DNA of 64,000 bases from Sphaerospermopsis torques-reginae ITEP-024 (lineage in GTDB: Bacteria; Cyanobacteriota; Cyanobacteriia; Cyanobacteriales; Nostocaceae), in the NCBI RefSeq assembly GCF_019598945.1, contig NZ_CP080598.1, positions 1,426,001 to 1,490,000 on the forward strand. Reading direction: 5' to 3'. The position numbers and the translations under genes were made by a program. The notes below the pieces were generated by a model. That model worked only from the letters and a program-made list of their open reading frames with translations, was not told the DNA's origin and searched no databases. The first letter of the stretch is position 1. Each line of letters begins with the position of its first letter. Shown one piece after another: positions 42,013-49,887 of this stretch.

Positions 42013-43362
42013 ATGAATGTAAACGAAATTTTACAATTTGTAGATCGGCTGGTAATTGAACACACGGGAAAACATCTGGATGATGTGCAAAGGGCTGTGG
42101 TGGTGGGAACATGGCAAAGACAAACCTATGATGATATTGCCCAGCAACGCAATTTTAATAAGAATTATGTAAGTGACGTGGGGGCAGAACTCTGGCAAAT
42201 TTTATCATCTGTCTTGAGTGAGGATATAAAAAAATCTAATTTTTGTTCTACGATTGAAAGATATAGACTCACTGAATCACCAGTTATTATACAAAATCAT
42301 CATCAAAGTAATAATAGTTTTAATATTTGCAACTATCCCTATGCGGCAAATCATAAATGCCAAGGAAATGAGCAAGAACTAACTTATCACGATTTAAGCA
42401 CCGCGCCTCAAATCTTCGAGTTTTACAATCGAGAATCTGAACTAGAAATCCTTTACTGTTGGCTACTCAAGCAAAATAGCCGCGTCATTTCAGTTTTAGG
42501 CTTACCTGGTATTGGTAAAACCACCCTAGTAAAAAAATTCATTGACCTGAATTATCAACATTTTGAAATCATTATTTGGAGAAACTTCACCTTTCCTAAA
42601 AGTCTTGATTTACTGATCAGTGATTTGTTGAAATGCTGCAAACAGCAACTCCAGGAAACATTACATGAACAATTTCAACACCTCTTGGATCTTTGCCAGC
42701 GTCAAAAATGCTTAATCGTTCTAGATGATTTGCAAAATCTTTTCACACCTGGTGAATTGGCTGGTGAATACCGACCGGAATATCGCAACTACCAAACATT
42801 TTTCCAAGCAATCAGGGAAACCTATCATCAAAGCCAGATCATTTTAATCAGTCAGGAAAAATGTCCAGAAATGCAATGCTTAGAACAAGAATTGTACCCC
42901 TTTAAATGCCTAGAATTATTAGGAATCAATAACACAGAAATTCTCGAAAATATGGGTTTAAAAGATGAAGATAATTGGCTGAATCTGATTAAATTATATG
43001 AAGGTAATCCCCAATACTTAAAAGATATTGCTACTTTAATCAAAGAGTGTTTTGACTCCAACGTTGCTGAATTTTTAGCGGAGAATAAGTTAATCATTAC
43101 TATTCAGATGAAAAGGCAGTTTAAACAATTATTTGATCGATTGTCATCTGTGGAAAAGCAACTCGTTTTAGAACTAAGCAAAATTGAAAACACCGTGGTT
43201 AGAGAAAGTTTAAAACAGTCCCTGAATTTATCATCTATTGAATTTATTAATGCCCTACAATCTCTACAACAACGCTATCTCATCATCAAAACCAAGGCAG
43301 ATAAAACTCTGTTTCATTTGTCTCCTATTTTTAGGGAATATGTCAAATCACTTCTTAAATAA
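42013..43362 (+). CDS. Short STAND NTPase with vMAP-type N-terminal domain
   Basis: A 449-residue protein. Residues about 1-85 match the N-terminal HTH-like domain often labelled vWA-MoxR-associated (MNVNEILQFVDRLVIEHTGK, then QRQTYDDIAQ). An NB-ARC-type NTPase follows: Walker A GLPGIGKTTL (about 163-172), Walker B CLIVLDDLQN (about 233-242), and the RESELEIL entry at about 137. A winged-helix-like tail ends at EYVKSLLK. The long C-terminal WD40 or TPR sensor typical of such regulators is missing, so the protein stops where recognition would start. The ATG at 42013 is preferred to a TTG at 41974. Confidence 0.8.
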   Translation: MNVNEILQFVDRLVIEHTGKHLDDVQRAVVVGTWQRQTYDDIAQQRNFNKNYVSDVGAELWQILSSVLSEDIKKSNFCSTIERYRLTESPVIIQNHHQSNNSFNICNYPYAANHKCQGNEQELTYHDLSTAPQIFEFYNRESELEILYCWLLKQNSRVISVLGLPGIGKTTLVKKFIDLNYQHFEIIIWRNFTFPKSLDLLISDLLKCCKQQLQETLHEQFQHLLDLCQRQKCLIVLDDLQNLFTPGELAGEYRPEYRNYQTFFQAIRETYHQSQIILISQEKCPEMQCLEQELYPFKCLELLGINNTEILENMGLKDEDNWLNLIKLYEGNPQYLKDIATLIKECFDSNVAEFLAENKLIITIQMKRQFKQLFDRLSSVEKQLVLELSKIENTVVRESLKQSLNLSSIEFINALQSLQQRYLIIKTKADKTLFHLSPIFREYVKSLLK

Positions 43363-43808
43363 GGGTTCTTCAGTACATAGTATGCAAAATCAATCTCAAA
43401 AAACTGCGGAAGGCTTAATATACATAAGACATAAGCTACAGATATTGGATATTTTTACAAAAATTGCCTCTTTACCCTGTTCCCTGTTCCCTGTTCCCTC
43501 TTTCAGACTGGTAATTTAGCATAACAAGTACGGTAGAACCTAAATAAGTAGATTGGGACTTACGTAAGATGTGCTTACAGACCTTATTTTTACCAAGGGT
43601 AATTCATGAATTACTCCTACTTTTGTTCTTTTTTGTGAGAATGCTGGCAACTTTGGCGGCCAAGATGCCCGGACTACAAGATTTTAATCATTCCTATTTA
43701 TGAAAAAGAAAAAATTTCGCATTTTAAGAGTTAAGAGTATTGACTTGTGCTGGGGAATGTGATATGATATATTTTAATAATAAAAAACTATATTATAGAA
43801 ATTGTATT
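43363..43808. other. Intergenic repeat-rich region
   Basis: Contains CCCTGTTCCCTGTTCCC units (43478-43500), a GGGACTTACGTAAGATG segment at 43557 related to the MITE end at 44010, and the palindrome GGTAATTCATGAATTACTCC at 43597-43615. No gene is supported. Confidence 0.6.
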
Positions 43809-43831
43809 TAATTAGGGTTTGCTGAATAAAT
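43809..43831. mobile_element. Single end of the TAATTAGGGTTTGCTGAA element
   Basis: TAATTAGGGTTTGCTGAATAAAT matches, over 23 bases, the right terminal repeat (complement) of the MITE at 19930-20146. The opposite end is not found before the next element. Confidence 0.7.
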
Positions 43832-43833
43832 GA

Positions 43834-44085
43834 GAAAACATTACAGTACAGAAAATTCTGAAACAATTTGCACAGTATTTTCCGGCAGAAATGGTTGCTG
43901 ATCTGCCAGATGCTGCTTTTCCTATGTTAGTGGGTGTGTTGCCGCAAACAGTGACAATAGTGCCTCGTCTTGGTAATGATTTAGACGATGAATGTTTTGA
44001 TTATGAATATAGGACTTACGCACTGTACAAATTCACCATGATGTGGATGAACGAAAATCCGCCATTTCAGGCTTTTGACGATTAA
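43834..44085 (+). pseudogene. Gene remnant between two mobile-element ends
   Basis: An open frame after the TGA at 43831 encodes ENITVQKILKQFAQYFPAEM, VADLPDAAFPMLVGVLPQT and LGNDLDDECFDYE. The composition is gene-like. Its start is cut by the mobile-element end at 43809-43831, and its C-terminus is cut by the MITE at 44010. If the MITE and one copy of its flanking repeat are removed, the codon after FDYE becomes TAG, a natural stop, so the MITE landed in the stop codon. The family is not recognised. Confidence 0.5.
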
Positions 44086-44189
44086 CTTCCGATTCAATAG
44101 CGATCGCTCAAAAATCATTAAAAAATCACGTTAAAAAGCCTGAAACCCATACCTCATATTTGGTTGATCCTGTCAATGCGTAAGTCCTA
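44010..44189. mobile_element. 180-bp MITE with TAGGACTTACGCA ends and 5-bp duplication
   Basis: Perfect 13-bp terminal inverted repeats TAGGACTTACGCA (44010-44022) and TGCGTAAGTCCTA (44177-44189). Direct repeats GAATA lie on both flanks (44005-44009 and 44190-44194) and fit a 5-bp target duplication. Interior non-coding, with a TTTCAGGCTTTT/AAAAGCCTGAAA hairpin. Confidence 0.88.
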
Positions 44190-44204
44190 GAATAGTTAAT
44201 ATAG

Positions 44205-45356
44205 TTAATATTCCAGCTTGGCTAAAGCTGTTTGTAATCGCGTCAAGGTACGAGAGTTTTCTTCTGGTGTTCCTAGAGTAATTCTCAATCCCCCAGGCAA
44301 TAATCTGATTAAAGTTCCTTCATTTGTGAGTGTTTGATTGATCATTTTTAAAGCTTCATTGACTGGTTGAGAAGTATTCGGTTTCAGACGCAGGTAAATA
44401 AAGTTAGTATCACTAGCTGTAACTTCTAATGCTGGGTGTGGGGATAAAGCCGTGATCAGTTTACTGCGTTCACTCAGAGTTTGGGGAATGGAACTCAGCA
44501 AAAGTTGGCGATTTTGTAAAGCTACTAAAGCGGAAGCAAGGGAAAAACTGGGTAGATTGTAAGGAAGACGGACTTTTTCTAAAATAGCGATCGCATCGGG
44601 ATGACCTACACAATAGCCTACTCGCATAGCTGCTAACCGGAAAGCTTTGGAAAAAGTCCGCAACACTACCCAGTTGGAATGCTGTGCTAATTCCCCAACT
44701 AAGGTAGTTTGGCTAAATTCAAAGTAAGCTTCATCAATCACTACCAAAATTTCCTCTGGTAAACTTTTCAACCATGTTACTTCTGCCGCAGTCAAACTAT
44801 TAGCTGTGGGGGAATTGGGATGAACGACGAAAACCACCCGAATTGGAGGATTTTGAGTTTCTTCTAGGGCTGATTGTGCCGCTGTCAAATCTATTTCAAA
44901 ATTGCTTGCATTTCTACCCACACTCACCACAGGAATGCCCAGAGTTTGCGCCAAAATGGCATACATGGAAAAAGTTGGATTAGCAACTAAAATCGAACCT
45001 TCTCCCCCCAAACAGGTGGCGATTAATAAAGAACGAATCAGTTCATCGGAACCATTACCTACAGAAATATGAGCAGCGGTGAAAGTGGAGAATGAAAGGT
45101 TAGCTGACTCATTGACATATTCGGCGATCGCTTCTTTGAGCGCCTCATGTCCACCATCAGGATAACGATTGCTTTCAATGACTTGTTGAAAAGTCCATGC
45201 TAATTTTTCTTTGATCTCTGATGGCAAATCATAGGGACTTTCATTAGTATCCAGCCGATCAAATTGCGTTGCAACCGGTTCGCTTGTATTGCTGCTGGGG
45301 TGGGGTTTGTAAGCAGAAAATTGGTTTAAATCAGAACGAATAAATGGAAGCATCAT
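44205..45356 (-). CDS. hisC: Histidinol-phosphate aminotransferase
   Basis: PLP enzyme of histidine synthesis, converting imidazole-acetol phosphate to histidinol phosphate. The 383-residue protein shows the fold-type I pattern: [12 protein letters not shown], the cofactor region [12 protein letters not shown] (about 99-110), PNSPTANSL, the Asp of [10 protein letters not shown] that pairs with the PLP nitrogen, and the Schiff-base Lys in [16 protein letters not shown] (about 236-251). Length and order match HisC rather than other class I/II aminotransferases, though aromatic substrates are possible. The start is either MM at 45356. Repeats lie upstream. Confidence 0.9.
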   Translation of the reverse strand: MMLPFIRSDLNQFSAYKPHPSSNTSEPVATQFDRLDTNESPYDLPSEIKEKLAWTFQQVIESNRYPDGGHEALKEAIAEYVNESANLSFSTFTAAHISVGNGSDELIRSLLIATCLGGEGSILVANPTFSMYAILAQTLGIPVVSVGRNASNFEIDLTAAQSALEETQNPPIRVVFVVHPNSPTANSLTAAEVTWLKSLPEEILVVIDEAYFEFSQTTLVGELAQHSNWVVLRTFSKAFRLAAMRVGYCVGHPDAIAILEKVRLPYNLPSFSLASALVALQNRQLLLSSIPQTLSERSKLITALSPHPALEVTASDTNFIYLRLKPNTSQPVNEALKMINQTLTNEGTLIRLLPGGLRITLGTPEENSRTLTRLQTALAKLEY

Positions 45357-45427
45357 TTGTTAGTTGTTAGGGAACTATTAAGAGGGAACAGAAAGCAGAA
45401 GGCAGCAAGCAGGGGACGCAGGGCAGG

Positions 45428-45485
45428 TAGGGGAAGATGAATAGCCCAATGCCCAATGCCCAATGCCAAGTCACCAGTCACCATT
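45428..45485. repeat. CCCAATG and CACCAGT repeats
   Basis: CCCAATG units (45446-45465) merge with TCACCAGTCACCA, and the latter supplies the end of the next minus-strand gene. Confidence 0.8.
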
Positions 45486-46121
45486 CCCCAGTTTGCAGAA
45501 TGAGGGAATGGCTTGCCAAATTTCATCTGTAACATTACCCAAGGCGTGATCGCTATCCAATTCTATTAATTCTACCCAAGGACGCGATCGCGCAAAATCT
45601 CGACTAGCTTGAATAGGAATAACTTCATCTTGTTTGCCATGCAAAATCAGGGTAGGAATGGGACGTTGTAACAAGTTTTCCTGGTATTGGGCTGCATCGG
45701 TGACAAAATTATAACTTAAAGGTAATTCTCTTCCTTCGCCATAGTGATATACCAAGAGATATTCTTCCTGCTGCCAACGTTTGATTTTTTCTGCTCCTAA
45801 AGAGGGCAACCAATGGGATAAAAACCCAAAAGCTGGTGCTAGTAACACTAAGCGTTGCACTTGTAGGTTTTGTTGTGCCAAATGAGCAGATGTTAAACCA
45901 CCTAAACTAGAACCAATCAGCGTTACAGGTATGGATGGATCAGGAAATTCAGATTTAACCTGATTTAATTGACGGCTAATGGTGAGATGGGAAAAATCAC
46001 CAGCATTTAAATCGGGAATTTTTAACTTGATCTGAATTTGGGTAAAGCGATCGCTCAAATCCTGTGCTTTGGTTGATTTAGGACTGGAAGCAAAGCCATG
46101 AAGATAGATGAATGAAGTCAA
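45471..46121 (-). CDS. YqiA/YcfP-type alpha/beta hydrolase
   Basis: A 216-residue esterase-like hydrolase. It begins SFIYLHGFASSPKSTKA (oxyanion region), has the nucleophile elbow VTLIGSSLGGLTSAHL (Ser at about residue 71), a late LHGKQDEVIP (catalytic Asp at about 167) and SDHALGN (His at about 194). That triad and length match the YqiA/YcfP family of small esterases, whose physiological substrate is not known. The last residues LGNGDW and the TGA stop are repeat-encoded. Confidence 0.83.
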   Translation of the reverse strand: MTSFIYLHGFASSPKSTKAQDLSDRFTQIQIKLKIPDLNAGDFSHLTISRQLNQVKSEFPDPSIPVTLIGSSLGGLTSAHLAQQNLQVQRLVLLAPAFGFLSHWLPSLGAEKIKRWQQEEYLLVYHYGEGRELPLSYNFVTDAAQYQENLLQRPIPTLILHGKQDEVIPIQASRDFARSRPWVELIELDSDHALGNVTDEIWQAIPSFCKLGNGDW

Positions 46122-46154
46122 ATTAAAACTCCCGATCCATTATTAACTCAAAAC

Positions 46155-46430
46155 TTAATTGTTACCAGGATTATTTCTAGGATTATTTCCAGGGTTGTTA
46201 TTCTGTCTATTTTCGCGGATGACTTCTCCTGTTTTGACAAAAGAATCTATTGATCCCAAAGGATTATTCCTGATTGATTCTCTTCCTAAATTATCTCTGG
46301 TAGGACGGTTGATAAATCTTTGTTCGCGCCTAGATTCTCTATTGTTAGAGCGATTGTTGGAGTTATTATTGGCGTTGTTATTAGAGCGATTGATTTTTCT
46401 AGCTAGTTCTTTAGTGTCCAGTCCCCAATC
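46155..46430 (-). pseudogene. Possible C-terminal fragment of an Asn-rich protein
   Basis: On the minus strand one frame between a TAG near 46450 and TAA at 46155 reads DTKELARKINRSNN, then stretches of Asn, Arg and Ser, then INRPTRDNLGRESIRNNPLG, FVKTGEVIREN and NNPGNNPRNNPGNN. The biased composition looks like a true protein tail. No start codon is present, and the 5-prime side dissolves into CCAATCA-type repeats, so the front of the gene is probably lost. Confidence 0.4.
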
Positions 46431-46452
46431 ACCTATTCCCTATTCTCTATTT

Positions 46453-47271
46453 CTAATAACTAATCCAATCACTCCAACTACCTGCATAAAGTTTAGCTGT
46501 GGAAATTCCAGCTAGTTCTAAAGAAAGTAAATTGACACAGGCGGTTACACCAGAACCACAATAAACTAAAATTTCTGTAGTAGGTGCTATTTTTTCCCAT
46601 CGCTGACGTTGTTCTGATTGGGGAAGTAAGAAACCGGAAGTGTCGGTGACTTCTTGCCAAGGATAGTTTACAGCACCAGGAATATGACCAGCTATTTTAT
46701 CGGTTGGTTCTCGTTCTCCACGATAGCGATCGCCATCTCTTGAATCTACTAAAACTACATCTGGACTATCTTTGAAATTTTTAACATAAGTATAGTCTAC
46801 AACTTTTTCTTCATTTAACTGAGGGGTAAAAGTTCCCATTTTAGGTGCTGGAATTACATCTGTAACAGGATAACTAGCTTTTTGCCAACCAGCAAAACCA
46901 CCATCTAAAATAGCTACTTGTTCATGTCCTAAATAACGCAATAACCACCACAAACGAGATGCAAAAGCCAAACGTGAATCATCATAAGCGACTACTAAAG
47001 TTTTTTGCGATGTTACCCCGATGTTTGCTAATTTATCAGCTAAATTATTGGGGTTAGGTAAAGGATGTCTTCCTCCATGTTCAGCGACAGGGCTAGATAA
47101 ATCCTGATTTAAATCTAAATAGTAAGCTCCTGGAATATGACTTGTTTGATATTGGTTTTGTCCTAATTGTGGATCAGCCAAAGAAAAGCGACAATCAATA
47201 ATGACTACTTGGGAATCATTAAGATGGGTAAATAGCCATGCGGGAGAAACAACAAATTGATGATTAATCAT
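46453..47271 (-). CDS. Thiosulfate/3-mercaptopyruvate sulfurtransferase (two-domain rhodanese)
   Basis: A 272-residue enzyme that moves sulfane sulfur to cyanide or other thiophilic acceptors. Two rhodanese domains are seen: an N-terminal one (WLFTHLNDSQVVIIDCRFSL and HIPGAYYLDLNQDLS) and a catalytic C-terminal one (VVLVDSRDGDRYRG, HIPGAVNYPW). The active-site loop is VYCGSGVTACVNLL (Cys at about 237), in which CGSGVTA is typical of the mercaptopyruvate/thiosulfate group. I use ATG at 47271, since the upstream part is repeat-encoded. Divergent from the MnmC-like gene. Confidence 0.9.
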   Translation of the reverse strand: MINHQFVVSPAWLFTHLNDSQVVIIDCRFSLADPQLGQNQYQTSHIPGAYYLDLNQDLSSPVAEHGGRHPLPNPNNLADKLANIGVTSQKTLVVAYDDSRLAFASRLWWLLRYLGHEQVAILDGGFAGWQKASYPVTDVIPAPKMGTFTPQLNEEKVVDYTYVKNFKDSPDVVLVDSRDGDRYRGEREPTDKIAGHIPGAVNYPWQEVTDTSGFLLPQSEQRQRWEKIAPTTEILVYCGSGVTACVNLLSLELAGISTAKLYAGSWSDWISY

Positions 47272-47296
47272 AGGTGACAGGTGACAGGTGACAGAA
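47271..47296. repeat. GGTGACA heptanucleotide repeat
   Basis: Three GGTGACA units immediately before the rhodanese start codon. Confidence 0.8.
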
Positions 47297-47367
47297 AGAA
47301 GGTTATTCTCGCTCACCCAGTATCCTAACTGCTGAATGATGAATATTGAAATGAGGTAACGAGAAAA

Positions 47368-48255
47368 ATGTCAGATACAAATAATTTTACACTTCAATCT
47401 ACAAAAGATGGTTCTTTTACTTTTTTCTCTCCAGAATTTAATGAAGCTTTTCATAGTAATTATGGAGCAAAACAAGAGAGTTATCTAAAATTTGCAGTTC
47501 CAACTCAAGTACAGAAAGTAGCTAGGAAAGGAATAGTCAAAATTTTAGATGTTTGTTATGGACTAGGATACAATACAGCGGCTGCTTTGGAGGTAATTTG
47601 GCAAGAAAATCCTACTTGTATAGTAGAAGTTATTGGTTTAGAAATAAATCCCGAAGTTCCCAAAGCAGCAATTAGCCAGGATATATTTAATGATTGGGAT
47701 GATGAGTATAGAAAAATTTTAACTGAATTAGCATTTAAGCACTATTGTCAAACAAATCGCTTACAAGCCAAATTACTCATAGGTGATGCTAGAAAATTAA
47801 TTCAAGAAGTAGGTAAATCTGGTTTTTTAGCCGATGCTATTTTTCTTGATCCCTTTTCACCACCCCATTGTCCCCAATTATGGACTGTAGAATTTATACA
47901 AAAATTAACGCAGTGTTTACACAGAGATGGGTTATTAGCGACTTATTCCTGTGCTGCTGCTGTACGCACTGCACTTTTAGCGGCTAAGTTGGTAATAGGT
48001 TCTACCGCACCTGTAGGAAGACGCACTCCTGGTACTATTGCAGCATATCCCGATGGGGTAAATGACATTACAGGGATTTATCCGCTTTCACTGGCTGAAA
48101 AAGAACATTTACAAACTCGCGCTGCTATTCCTTATCGAGATCCTGCTTTAAGTTATACGGCTGAGTTAATATTAAGCATAAGGCAACAAGAACAACAAAC
48201 CAGTCCCTTAGAACCTACTTCCAAATGGCGCAAACGATGGCTAGGACAGGCTTGA
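47368..48255 (+). CDS. MnmC-like methyltransferase
   Basis: A 295-residue protein of the MnmC methyltransferase-domain (DUF752) family. In bacteria MnmC finishes the 5-methylaminomethyl-2-thiouridine of tRNA wobble positions; single-domain versions lacking the FAD oxidase domain are typical of cyanobacteria. Visible segments: LQSTKDGSFTFFSPEFNEAF, FHSNYGAKQESYLKFAVP, SAM motif I ILDVCYGLGYNTAAAL (about residues 67-82), FLDPFSPPHCPQLWT (about 159-173) and TYSCAAAVRTALLAA. Since the oxidase is not fused or adjacent, the substrate could differ. ATG at 47368 has AACGAG before it. Confidence 0.82.
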   Translation: MSDTNNFTLQSTKDGSFTFFSPEFNEAFHSNYGAKQESYLKFAVPTQVQKVARKGIVKILDVCYGLGYNTAAALEVIWQENPTCIVEVIGLEINPEVPKAAISQDIFNDWDDEYRKILTELAFKHYCQTNRLQAKLLIGDARKLIQEVGKSGFLADAIFLDPFSPPHCPQLWTVEFIQKLTQCLHRDGLLATYSCAAAVRTALLAAKLVIGSTAPVGRRTPGTIAAYPDGVNDITGIYPLSLAEKEHLQTRAAIPYRDPALSYTAELILSIRQQEQQTSPLEPTSKWRKRWLGQA

Positions 48256-48390
48256 TATTAATAATTAGGGTTTACGTCACGCTGCACGAACACGGAAAGA
48301 CTTTATAAACCCTAGATAATTAACTGATATGATTTAGCCTTGAATCTCCAAGTCAAAAAAGCATTTATTGTCATTTACTGATAATTAATT

Positions 48391-49746
48391 ATGGTTGTTG
48401 TAGCAATTCTCGCCGCTGGAAAAGGCACAAGAATGAAATCTAACCTACCTAAAGTTTTACACTCTTTAGGTGGAAAGTCCTTAGTTGAGCGGGTGATTAA
48501 AAGTGTAGAACCTCTTGCACCTGAACGCAGGTTAGTAATTGTTGGGTATCAGTCTGAAGAAGTGAAAACAGCTTTAGGTGGAAATTCTGAATTAGAATTT
48601 GTGGAACAAACTGTACAATTAGGTACAGGTCACGCTATACAACAATTACTTCCCCATCTAGAAGGTTACACTGGGGATTTATTAATTTTGAATGGTGATG
48701 TACCTTTGTTGAGAACTGAAACTCTGAAAAACCTGTTACAAATTCATCAAGAAAATCAAAATTCCTGTACTATTCTCACAGCACATTTATCAAATCCCCA
48801 AGGTTACGGAAGAGTTTTTTGTGATGAAAACAGCATTGTGCAGAAAATGGTTGAGGATAAAGATTGCACTCCTGAACAAAGAAAAAATCACCGTGTTAAT
48901 GCTGGTATTTACTGTTTCCGTTGGACTGATTTAGCAAACTTTTTACCACATTTACAAAATAATAATGCCCAAAAAGAATATTATCTCACTGATGCTGTTA
49001 CCCAAGTAGGTAAAGTAATGGCTGTAGATGTGGAAGATGAGCAAGAAATTCTAGGAATTAATGATAGATTGCAATTAGCCACAGCTTACGATATTTTGCA
49101 AAGACGCATCAAGGAAAAATGGCTTTTGGCAGGGGTGACAATTATTGATCCTGCTAGTGTGACAATTGATGAAACTGTAGAATTACAGCCAGATGTAATT
49201 ATTGAACCGCAAACTCATTTACGGGGTAAAACATTGATTAAATCTGGTAGTCGCATAGGACCTGGAAGTTTAATTGAAAATAGTCAAATAGGTGAAAATG
49301 TGACTGTTCAATATTCTGTAGTCAAAGATAGTTTTGTGGAAGCAGGAACTCGTATTGGTCCTTATGCTCATTTGCGTGGCCATGCGGAAGTGGGTGAAAA
49401 TTGCAGAATTGGTAATTTTGTCGAGTTGAAAAATACTCAATTAGGGAACGGTTCTAATGTTGCACACCTTTCTTATTTGGGTGATACAACTGCGGGAACT
49501 CAGGTAAATATTGGTGCAGGAACAATTACCGCTAATTATGATGGAGTGAAAAAACATAGAACCAGAATAGGCGATCGCACCAAAACCGGTTCTAATAGTG
49601 TTTTAGTCGCACCTATTACCATCGGTAATGATGTTTATATTGCCGCAGGTTCAACGGTGACAGAAGATGTGGAAAATGAAGCTTTAGTCATTGCCCGGAG
49701 TCGTCAGGTAGTTAAACCAGGTTGGAAGATCAAAGCTGAAAGTTGA
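48391..49746 (+). CDS. glmU: Bifunctional GlmU (UDP-GlcNAc synthesis)
   Basis: Acetylates glucosamine-1-phosphate and joins it to UTP to give UDP-GlcNAc for peptidoglycan and lipopolysaccharide. The 451-residue protein has the uridylyltransferase signature [13 protein letters not shown] (about residues 5-17), the LNGDVPLL Mg-binding motif (about 103-110) and [10 protein letters not shown]. The C-terminal acetyltransferase has left-handed beta-helix hexapeptides ([16 protein letters not shown]-type turns) with the acetyl-transfer His in the [20 protein letters not shown] segment and [11 protein letters not shown] (about 377-387). Full length and intact. Confidence 0.97.
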   Translation: MVVVAILAAGKGTRMKSNLPKVLHSLGGKSLVERVIKSVEPLAPERRLVIVGYQSEEVKTALGGNSELEFVEQTVQLGTGHAIQQLLPHLEGYTGDLLILNGDVPLLRTETLKNLLQIHQENQNSCTILTAHLSNPQGYGRVFCDENSIVQKMVEDKDCTPEQRKNHRVNAGIYCFRWTDLANFLPHLQNNNAQKEYYLTDAVTQVGKVMAVDVEDEQEILGINDRLQLATAYDILQRRIKEKWLLAGVTIIDPASVTIDETVELQPDVIIEPQTHLRGKTLIKSGSRIGPGSLIENSQIGENVTVQYSVVKDSFVEAGTRIGPYAHLRGHAEVGENCRIGNFVELKNTQLGNGSNVAHLSYLGDTTAGTQVNIGAGTITANYDGVKKHRTRIGDRTKTGSNSVLVAPITIGNDVYIAAGSTVTEDVENEALVIARSRQVVKPGWKIKAES

Positions 49747-49761
49747 GGAAATTTCAATAAT

Positions 49762-49887
49762 TGACAATTACCTCTCCCTTGAAGGGAGAGGATTGAAAAA
49801 GCGGATTTTTGATTTTTCCCCTGGAAAGGGGAGGTTTTAAACCTTGAATGAAACAATTGTCAATTTTCAATTGTCAATTATCAATTA
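49762..49887. repeat. Hairpin-rich MITE-like repeat (copy 2, inverted)
   Basis: Reverse orientation to the copy at 3358-3515: GACAATTACCTCTCCCTTGAAGGGAGAGG, a spacer ending GATTTTTCCCC, then GGAAAGGGGAGGTTTTAAACCTTGAATGAAACAATTGTCAA. It separates the convergent glmU and relA ends; the two hairpins could terminate both. Confidence 0.9.

Noticed and set aside
43831-44085. Intact small gene
   Set aside because: Both ends are set by mobile-element sequence, so it is treated as a remnant.
46159-46515. Plus-strand Leu/Phe-rich frame
   Set aside because: Antisense of the Asn-rich tail and the rhodanese gene; low complexity and no signal or family match.
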